Shown here in pieces: positions 47,819 to 53,628 of a stretch of 53,628 bases of DNA. Both the position numbers and the translations under genes were made by a program. This DNA comes from FW021-bin31 sp964478125. GTDB lineage: Bacteria; Bacteroidota; Bacteroidia; Chitinophagales; Chitinophagaceae. Each line of letters opens with the position of its first letter. Positions within the stretch are counted from its first letter, which is position 1. Location of the stretch: positions 1 through 53,628 of the forward strand of contig CAYZGR010000016.1 of assembly GCA_964478125.1 (NCBI GenBank), written 5' to 3'. The notes under the pieces are model-generated. The model was not told the origin of the DNA. It saw only the letters and a list, made by a program, of their open reading frames with translations, and made no database searches.

Positions 47819-49345
47819 ATGGAAAACAAACCTGCGATATTAATAATCATGGACGGCTGGGGCCATGGCAAAGTCAGAAAGGCAGATGCTATTGCACTGG
47901 CACATACCCCATTTGTAAGTAGTTTATATAATAAATATCCCAACAGTGAATTGATAACTTGTGGTGAAAAGGTGGGGCTGCCCGAAGGACAAATGGGCAA
48001 TTCGGAAGTAGGCCATCTGAATATTGGGGCGGGCAGGATCGTTAACCAGGAACTGCAGCGGATCAATATTGCACTCAAAGACGGCTCCCTCAAAAAGAAT
48101 CAGGTTCTTTTAGATGCTTTGGCAATGGCGGCCAGACCCGGCAGAAAACTGCATCTGATGGGATTGGTCAGTAATGGAGGCGTCCATTCTCATATTGATC
48201 ATCTAAAAGGCTTGTTGGACATTGCTCATGCGCATCATTTAAAAAATGTGTTTATTCATGCCTTTACAGATGGAAGAGATACCGATCCTCATAGCGGTAT
48301 AGGTTTTTTAGAAGAACTGCAGGATCATATTGATCGCACTACGGGTACTATTGCAACTGTAACCGGGCGTTATTATGCCATGGACCGGGATAAGCGTTGG
48401 GAGCGAATCAAGCTGGCTTATGATGCGCTCACCCGTGGAAAAGGAGTGCGGACAAAAGATTTGCAGGGAGCTGTGAAGGCCTCTTATGAGGAGGGAGTGA
48501 CTGATGAATTTATCAAGCCGGTGGTACATGTGGACGAGCAGGATGCCCCTTTTGCCAAAATTGAAACAGGGGATGTGGTGATCTGCTTCAATTTCAGAAC
48601 AGATCGCTGCCGCCAGATCACGGAGGTATTGACCCAGCGCGATATGCCGGATCAGGAGATGCAGACGCTTGATCTGGATTATATTACCATGACCCAATAT
48701 GATAAGGATTTCAGGGGTATTCCGGTGTTATTTAAAAATGAGAATCTGAAAATGACCATGGGAGAGGTATTGGAGAAAGCGGGTAAGCGGCAGATCCGCA
48801 TTGCGGAAACTGAAAAATATCCCCATGTTACTTTCTTTTTCAGCGGGGGCAGAGAAAAGGAATTTGAAGGTGAAAAAAGGATACTGGCTGCTTCTCCTAA
48901 AGTAGCCACCTATGATTTACAACCTGAAATGAGTGCCCGGGAATTGACCGACAAAATTGTTCCCGAACTTGAAAAAAAAGCGGCAGATTTTATTGTTCTG
49001 AATTTTGCCAATGCGGATATGGTAGGTCATACGGGGGTTTGGGATGCGGTAATCCAAGCCGTGGAAACGGTAGATCGTTGTACCGAAAAGGTGGTTACAA
49101 CTGCCTTGGAAAATGATTACAGGATATTTTTGACGGCGGATCACGGTAATTCTGATTATGAAAAGAACCCTGACGGTTCTCCCAATACGGCCCATTCGCT
49201 GAATCCTGTTCCTTTTTTTGTTATCAGCAAAGATTATAAGGGGGAGGTGAAATATGGAAAATTGGGGGATATTGCTCCCACTATTCTGACCTCGATGGGT
49301 ATTGATATACCGGAAGAAATGACGGGTAATGTGCTGATTTCCTAA
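47819..49345 (+). CDS. gpmI: 2,3-bisphosphoglycerate-independent phosphoglycerate mutase
   Basis: Mn-dependent glycolytic enzyme that interconverts 3- and 2-phosphoglycerate through a phospho-Ser intermediate. From the ATG at 47819 the product is 508 residues. The metal Asp in IMDGWG (about 12), the nucleophile Ser62 in GQMGNSEVGH, TDGRDT, FNFRTDR near 262 and the C-terminal LTADHGNSDYEK and TAHSLNPVPF, all metal ligands of the alkaline-phosphatase superfamily, are present. The longer frame from 47750 adds 23 residues not found in the family. The glycosyltransferase gene follows 1 bp after the stop. Confidence 0.97.
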   Translation: MENKPAILIIMDGWGHGKVRKADAIALAHTPFVSSLYNKYPNSELITCGEKVGLPEGQMGNSEVGHLNIGAGRIVNQELQRINIALKDGSLKKNQVLLDALAMAARPGRKLHLMGLVSNGGVHSHIDHLKGLLDIAHAHHLKNVFIHAFTDGRDTDPHSGIGFLEELQDHIDRTTGTIATVTGRYYAMDRDKRWERIKLAYDALTRGKGVRTKDLQGAVKASYEEGVTDEFIKPVVHVDEQDAPFAKIETGDVVICFNFRTDRCRQITEVLTQRDMPDQEMQTLDLDYITMTQYDKDFRGIPVLFKNENLKMTMGEVLEKAGKRQIRIAETEKYPHVTFFFSGGREKEFEGEKRILAASPKVATYDLQPEMSARELTDKIVPELEKKAADFIVLNFANADMVGHTGVWDAVIQAVETVDRCTEKVVTTALENDYRIFLTADHGNSDYEKNPDGSPNTAHSLNPVPFFVISKDYKGEVKYGKLGDIAPTILTSMGIDIPEEMTGNVLIS

Positions 49346-49346
49346 A

Positions 49347-50489
49347 ATGCGTATTGCTATCTACATAGGTGCGTTGCCGACAGACAAAGAGAAGTGGTCG
49401 CTTGGCCATCTGTTCATTTATAAAATGGTGAGCTATTTTTTAGCTGCCCATCCTGAGGCGCATTTTTTTATACTTTCTGATGAGCCGGTAACGGCGCTTT
49501 TCGAGGGAAATAGAAATGTGGAATTTTCAATATTGGAACAAGCGAGGCCGTTTATACTCTCGCATTACAGGAACTTTCATTATAAATTATCTGCTCTCCT
49601 GCGACATGCAGATGCGGAAGTATGGGTTTCCATGCAAGGTGTTTTGCCATTAAAAGGAAAAATACCGTCCTGCCTTTTTTTATCCGATGACCTGATCTCA
49701 AATCGGGAATCTGGCCAGAAAAGCGGGCTCGATCGTTACAGGATGCGTCGCTTACAGCATTCTCTTCGAAGAGCGGATCAAATTGTAACCCTTTCAAAAT
49801 CTGGGAAACAACAGTTGAAGTCGCTATATCTGTTACCCGAACACCGGATAAGAGCTGTAGGAAGGGGTATTTCAGAATTGTTTCACCCCCTGGATTGGAA
49901 AACGCGCGAAAAAGTGAAAGAACAATATGCAGATGGTAAAGAATTTCTTTTATACAGGGGAAAAATAAATGCCCATGGTAATCTGCTCAATTTGCTAAAG
50001 GGTTTTTCTATACTGAAAAAGAAAATGAATTCCGGAATGGTATTGGTGCTGGCCGGTCAGCCGGAACAATCTTTTAAGAAATTTTCCGAATTGCTGCAGA
50101 CTTATTATTTTAGAAAGGATGTGAGAATAACGGGGGAGATCGGGTTAAAAGATACGGCCGCGCTGACAGGCAGCGCTTATGCCCAGATAATTTCGTCTCC
50201 CCATGTGGACTTTTCCAGCTCTATTCCTGAAGCTTTTCGATGTTGGACGCCGGTAGTGGCTGCAAAAAGCCCTTTACATGAGGAAATAGGGGGAGAGGCG
50301 GCCCTATATTTTGAGGCTTCCAGCTTCAACGAGCTGGGAGAGCAGCTTTGCGAATTATATAAGAAAGAAGAGTTGAGAGGAGAATTGATCGCCCGCGCGG
50401 ATCAGAAAATACAGGCTTACTCCTGGGAACGGGCTGCAACTCGCTTTTGGGAGGCCATTCGATCGGCCGCAACGGCAACAGAAAAATAG
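49347..50489 (+). CDS. Glycosyltransferase, GT4-like
   Basis: Cytosolic GT-B-fold transferase of 380 residues. The N-terminal half is variable; the C-terminal half has the family blocks LLYRGKINAHGNLLNLLKGFSILK-like (about 203-225), VLVLAGQ near 235-241, and SIPEAFRCWTPVVAA (about 291-305) with the E-x7-E-like nucleotide-sugar motif (PEAF...E). The ATG begins 1 bp after the gpmI stop and is co-transcribed with it. No polysaccharide cluster is around it, so donor and acceptor are unknown; the coupling to gpmI is conserved context or coincidence. Confidence 0.85.
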   Translation: MRIAIYIGALPTDKEKWSLGHLFIYKMVSYFLAAHPEAHFFILSDEPVTALFEGNRNVEFSILEQARPFILSHYRNFHYKLSALLRHADAEVWVSMQGVLPLKGKIPSCLFLSDDLISNRESGQKSGLDRYRMRRLQHSLRRADQIVTLSKSGKQQLKSLYLLPEHRIRAVGRGISELFHPLDWKTREKVKEQYADGKEFLLYRGKINAHGNLLNLLKGFSILKKKMNSGMVLVLAGQPEQSFKKFSELLQTYYFRKDVRITGEIGLKDTAALTGSAYAQIISSPHVDFSSSIPEAFRCWTPVVAAKSPLHEEIGGEAALYFEASSFNELGEQLCELYKKEELRGELIARADQKIQAYSWERAATRFWEAIRSAATATEK

Positions 50490-50492
50490 CCG

Positions 50493-50500
50493 TACCTTTG
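50493..50500 (+). promoter_or_regulatory. -7 element TACCTTTG of gldC
   Basis: Perfect TAnnTTTG just after the glycosyltransferase stop, 33 nt before the gldC ATG. Confidence 0.6.
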
Positions 50501-50533
50501 TGCAGATTTTAGCATGACGAAATAAAAAAAATT

Positions 50534-50887
50534 ATGAAAAGAACTTCCGATATAAAGATTGCCGTGACCCTGGATGAAGAGAATGTACCGGATAAAATTA
50601 CATGGAAGGCATCTGAAACGGCGGCAAATATGGATAATGAGGCACGGGCTATGTTGGTATCATTTTGGAATTCTGATCAAAAAACCGCTTTTCGGATAGA
50701 TTTATGGACCAAAGATATGATGATGGATGAAATGGCTGAGTTCATTTTTCAAACGCTGGTCGGCATGTCGGAAACTTATGAACACGCAACACAATATAGC
50801 GATCATGCCAAAGAGATGAAACAATTTGCTATGGATTTTCTGAAAAAATTTAAATCCCGTCAGGCAGATGCTCCTAAAATGGACTGA
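50534..50887 (+). CDS. gldC: Gliding-motility protein GldC
   Basis: Small cytosolic protein of 117 residues that matches GldC of Bacteroidota: the start KRTSDIKIAVTLDEENVPDKITW, the central MLVSFWNSDQ and RIDLWTKDMMMDEMAEF, and FQTLVGMSETYEHA. GldC was named from gliding mutants in Flavobacterium but is conserved in many non-gliding species, so gliding is not implied. It has its own promoter and is followed 37 bp later by yqeY. The gldB gene, its usual neighbour, is not in the window. Confidence 0.92.
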   Translation: MKRTSDIKIAVTLDEENVPDKITWKASETAANMDNEARAMLVSFWNSDQKTAFRIDLWTKDMMMDEMAEFIFQTLVGMSETYEHATQYSDHAKEMKQFAMDFLKKFKSRQADAPKMD

Positions 50888-50900
50888 AATCATGGCATTT

Positions 50901-50908
50901 TATCTTTG
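50901..50908 (+). promoter_or_regulatory. -7 element TATCTTTG of the YqeY gene
   Basis: Perfect TAnnTTTG, 16 nt before the ATG at 50925, so the YqeY gene can be expressed separately from gldC. Confidence 0.6.
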
Positions 50909-50924
50909 TATTTTGGAATAAAAA

Positions 50925-51383
50925 ATGAAGAAGATGGCTTTAGAACAACAAGTGAATCAAGGCATAAGAGCTGCCATGAAGGCAAAAGACCAGGTGGAGT
51001 TGCGAAGCCTGCGTGCCATTAAATCTGCTATCCTCCTGGCGAAAACGGCGACAGGGGCCGGTACAGAGCTGACGGCAGCCGAAGAAATCAAATTATTACA
51101 AAAGCTTGTCAAGCAACGCAGGGATTCGCTGGAGATCTATCAACAACAAAACCGCCCGGAGCTGGCTCAAAAGGAAGCCGAAGAGATCAACGTAATAGAA
51201 AAATTTCTGCCGGAGCAGATGGATGAAGCCGCAATCAAAGCACATCTCGAAAAGATCATTACAGAAACCGGTGCTTCTTCTCCAAAAGATATGGGTAAAG
51301 TTATGGGAGTGGCCATGAGACAACTCTCCGGCAAGGCTGACGGTAAATTGATCGCTACACTGGCGAAGCAATTGTTGGTATAA
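50925..51383 (+). CDS. yqeY: GatB/YqeY domain protein
   Basis: Stand-alone homologue of the tRNA-binding tail of the GatB amidotransferase subunit, 152 residues, cytosolic. The helical bundle starts LEQQVNQGIRAAMKAKDQVE, continues RSLRAIKSAIL and KLVKQRRDSLEIYQQQNRPEL, and the last part is INVIEKFLPEQMDEAAI with MGKVMGVAMRQLSGKADG, all typical. The role of YqeY is unsettled; tRNA or amidotransferase association is inference from GatB. An internal ATG at 50934 (MALEQQ) is an equal start candidate. Confidence 0.95.
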   Translation: MKKMALEQQVNQGIRAAMKAKDQVELRSLRAIKSAILLAKTATGAGTELTAAEEIKLLQKLVKQRRDSLEIYQQQNRPELAQKEAEEINVIEKFLPEQMDEAAIKAHLEKIITETGASSPKDMGKVMGVAMRQLSGKADGKLIATLAKQLLV

Positions 51384-51733
51384 CGCCTTTTCATCTGTTC
51401 GCGTATACTTATCCCATGTGAACGATTCATCTTCTACAGGTTATTCAAGGAACGGTATGACGTAGCCGGCCGGCTGATCCCTGTTGGCTCATACTTAAAT
51501 GGGGAAGTCCTTATAAAAAGGCCATGGCGCGAAATAAACACAATTCCTGTTCTGTTCATTTTGTTTATTTTAGGAAAGCCGGTTAAACTTTTGTAAACAG
51601 CATTTATGTTTGCATAATAAATAAACTATATTTTCAGAAGTTTGCAGTTGCGGGTGTTTGAGATAGAAGTATCTTTAGCCCCGCCGCGTGTTTGTACTTA
51701 CCCTTCTGTATTTTTAAACCTAAACTAAATATC
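51384..51733 (+). other. Intergenic region with inverted repeat and leader of the next gene
   Basis: This 350-bp stretch has no gene. It holds a 12-bp palindrome AGCCGGCCGGCT (51464-51475), a 9-bp inverted repeat AAATAAACA/TGTTTATTT (51532-51540, 51562-51570), a perfect -7 element TATGTTTG (51605-51612) and a near one, TATCTTTA (51670-51677). Either would give a leader of about 50-115 nt for the gene at 51734. Confidence 0.5.
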
Positions 51734-53173
51734 ATGAAAAAAGTGTTACCCGTAAGGTTTTTACTCCTTACTGCCGTCTTTGGCCTCTTTGTGTTTTTAC
51801 GGGCACAGGGGCAGATGAAAATTGGAGCTAACCCCACACAGATTAACAAATCTTCTATTTTAGAACTGGAAAGTGACCGGCAAGGATTATTATTAACCCG
51901 GATCAATGACTTTACCGGCATTAACAATTTAATCGGATCTAATCATGTAGATGGGATGATCGTTTATTATACCGGTACTGAAAAAGAGGGCGCAGGATTA
52001 TATATGAGGAAGGATGATGATTGGGTTAAAATAGCCTCGGCAACCGAAGCCAATAACAATTGGAGTTTGAGCGGCAACGCAGGCACTGATGATCAAACAG
52101 ATTTTGTCGGAACTACGGATGCACAAGACCTTATATTAAAAGCGAATAATACAGAAGGGCTGCGGATAGATAACAGTTCCGGAGATGTCAGGATGGCCAA
52201 GAATGTAGAAATAGCAGGGGATGCAAAGGTAGACGGGAATTTAAAAATTAATGCCGCTTCCGGTACCAATGAACTGAGCGTATTAGTAATACAAGCAGAT
52301 GGGACCATTGTACAACGGGAACTTCCCGGCGATATTTTTAGCAGCGTTGTTACCAGTATTACGGACGGAACTAATTCATTAGGTGGAAATGTACCGCTCT
52401 ATGCAGATGCGGATGCTAACCATAACGATTTTAATGTTGAAATTTCAGGGGGGCAGGTCAATATCAATGCTCCTGTAATGGATGGAACCAATGCAAATGC
52501 CACTTATGGCTTTATGACAAAGGAAGACTGGGACAAGCTAAACAACATGGCAGGAATTAACCAGCTTACCATTGGCAACCTTATATTGATTGCAGCCGAT
52601 GATGCAGAAAAAGACAAAGCTGCAAAAATATCAGACGATGGTTCAGGGAATTACGAAATTCAGTTGATTGAGGCAGATGCAACCCATAACGGTGTGGTTA
52701 CTGTTAACGATCAAACTTTTGCGGGAGAAAAAACTTTTGTGGACAATACAACAGTAGGTGATGGTACGGATGATGCAAATTTCATTGTGGCGAAAGGAAC
52801 CGCCACGTTAAACGGTGAGACGACGGTCGGGAATGAGACCGCTCCCAACAACCTGATTGTACATGGGGGAATGGCGGCTAGAACAATAAATATAAATAGT
52901 AGTGAAACCTTATCGGGAAATAAAGCAAAAGCCCGCACCATATTAATAGATGCAAGCGGGGGGGATGTAAATATTACCTTACCTACTTCTGCACCTGACC
53001 TGATAGATGGAAGGATTTATACTTTCAGGGTAATTAATAATACTACAGGAATGAATAAGATTACTATATCAGGTGCATTTGGAGACGGGCATACGGATAT
53101 GGTTTTTTATAATAAAGGCTCCTCCCGAACCATTCAATATACAGGTTCTAAGTGGTACGTTATTGGCCAGTAA
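51734..53173 (+). CDS. Secreted surface protein with tail-fibre-like repeats
   Basis: Secreted protein of 479 residues, function not known. After a signal peptide (MKKVLPVRFLLLTAVFGLFV, cut near RAQGQ) comes a conserved module, MKIGANPTQINKSSILELES...GLLLTRI...GMIVYYTG...GLYMRKDDDW (about 29-110). Then NWSLSGNAGTDDQTDFVGTT and repeating short beta units (GDAKVDGNLKINAASG, ATLNGETTVGNETAPNN) like a beta-helix or tail-fibre stalk, and a C-terminal ITLPTSAP...YTFRVINNT module (about 410-479). Proteins of this kind are common in Bacteroidota and often annotated as tail-fibre-domain proteins; adhesion is inference. No phage gene is nearby. The next frame is a paralogue. Confidence 0.8.
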   Translation: MKKVLPVRFLLLTAVFGLFVFLRAQGQMKIGANPTQINKSSILELESDRQGLLLTRINDFTGINNLIGSNHVDGMIVYYTGTEKEGAGLYMRKDDDWVKIASATEANNNWSLSGNAGTDDQTDFVGTTDAQDLILKANNTEGLRIDNSSGDVRMAKNVEIAGDAKVDGNLKINAASGTNELSVLVIQADGTIVQRELPGDIFSSVVTSITDGTNSLGGNVPLYADADANHNDFNVEISGGQVNINAPVMDGTNANATYGFMTKEDWDKLNNMAGINQLTIGNLILIAADDAEKDKAAKISDDGSGNYEIQLIEADATHNGVVTVNDQTFAGEKTFVDNTTVGDGTDDANFIVAKGTATLNGETTVGNETAPNNLIVHGGMAARTININSSETLSGNKAKARTILIDASGGDVNITLPTSAPDLIDGRIYTFRVINNTTGMNKITISGAFGDGHTDMVFYNKGSSRTIQYTGSKWYVIGQ

Positions 53174-53318
53174 AGGTAGATGTTCTGTGATCCTTTACCG
53201 AAGATCATCGTTGGTCAGATATACAAAGATAGAGCAATGTACCATCGAGAAAACAAAGGGAATTCCGGAGATCGGATAACCATGAGATTAAACGATATAA
53301 AATAAATAAGGATAATTT

Positions 53319-53628
53319 ATGAACGATCGTTTATCGTATATCTACTTATCTTTTTGGGTTTTCTGCCTTGTATTTATAACTTTCAGTTCGGAAGCACAGC
53401 AATTGAAACTGGGAAGTGATCCGACGCAGATAAACAAGGCTGCCCTTCTGGAATTGAAAAGTCCCAATCAGGGATTACTGCTTAGCAGGGTAAATGATAC
53501 CTCTGAGGTCAATCATATTATCAATGCTTTATCCACAGCTCAAAAGCATTCCACCAATGGGATGCTTGTTTTTCAGAAAGCGGATAGTAGTCTTTATATA
53601 CGGTCCGGCGGATATTGGCGTAAACTGG
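53319..53628 (+). CDS. Second surface protein, paralogue of the preceding gene (3' end outside window)
   Basis: Frame that starts with ATG at 53319 and runs off the window end. It encodes a signal peptide (about 1-28, FWVFCLVFITFSS then EAQQ) and the same N-terminal module as its neighbour: LKLGSDPTQINKAALLELKS, GLLLSRVND, and NGMLVFQKADSSLYIRSGGYW. So at least two paralogous members stand in tandem. Only the first 103 codons are visible; whether a stalk and C-terminal module follow cannot be seen. Confidence 0.75.
   Translation, partial: MNDRLSYIYLSFWVFCLVFITFSSEAQQLKLGSDPTQINKAALLELKSPNQGLLLSRVNDTSEVNHIINALSTAQKHSTNGMLVFQKADSSLYIRSGGYWRKL

Noticed and set aside
51464..51475. 12-bp GC palindrome as an operator
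   Set aside because: Far from any promoter element and followed by no gene start within 250 bp; may be chance.

Overview
The window (53.6 kb, one 100-N assembly gap at 1348-1447) reads as chromosomal DNA from a member of the Bacteroidota, most likely a Chitinophagaceae-like soil or sludge organism; the family-level guess is inference. Support comes from gldC, the DUF6452/DUF6048 pair, many lipoproteins, a TonB-plug/macroglobulin-type surface protein, near absence of Shine-Dalgarno sites, and repeated matches to the Bacteroidota promoter element TAnnTTTG, some with a TTG 19 nt upstream. No rRNA, tRNA, CRISPR array, insertion sequence, prophage or integrase was seen. Most of the window is housekeeping or conserved accessory sequence.

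Layout. 0.2-6 kb: dinB, poxB (reverse), an OmpA-type lipoprotein with its terminator, trmD, gcvT. 6-10 kb (reverse): uvrA followed by a DUF6452 lipoprotein and a DUF6048 outer-membrane protein. 10-15 kb: an unknown lipoprotein, a two-domain chromate transporter, YceI, an inositol-monophosphatase-family protein overlapping thiL. 15-23 kb: a small beta-barrel protein, a 929-residue macroglobulin/carboxypeptidase-regulatory/TonB-plug protein with a 29-codon membrane ORF just upstream, a GH2 beta-galactosidase, a frameshifted surface-protein remnant and a TPMT-type methyltransferase. 23-28 kb (reverse): EVE protein + MFS transporter, a lone LutA-like protein, and a pdhA-TPR-ribH operon. 28-34 kb: recF, ndk (reverse), nrnA + a double-FKBP lipoprotein, an orphan sensor kinase + an alpha/beta hydrolase. 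34-44 kb: an amino-acid permease followed by two tandem LD-carboxypeptidases (reverse), a FUSC protein, an M23 peptidase and an M13 peptidase. 44-53.6 kb: macro-domain protein, a glycine-rich small protein, radA, a Bax-inhibitor-1 protein, gpmI + glycosyltransferase, gldC, yqeY, then two adjacent paralogous secreted proteins, the second cut by the window end.

The functional themes are DNA repair (dinB, uvrA, recF, radA), cofactor and central metabolism (thiL, ribH, pdhA, poxB, gpmI, gcvT), and envelope or peptidoglycan handling (OmpA, S66, M23, FUSC, surface proteins).

I did not find a clear new multigene system. The observations most worth checking are regulatory and structural: promoters whose -7 element ends exactly 5 nt before ATG (leaderless mRNAs) at trmD, the IMPase gene and gpmI; 11-bp-phased TTAAAG-type repeats at the sensor-kinase promoter and again at 44877-44915; an 11-bp perfect inverted repeat that includes the nrnA start codon; an alpha/beta hydrolase with Gly in the nucleophile position; an M23 peptidase with Cys replacing a metal-ligand His; and two candidate very small membrane proteins.
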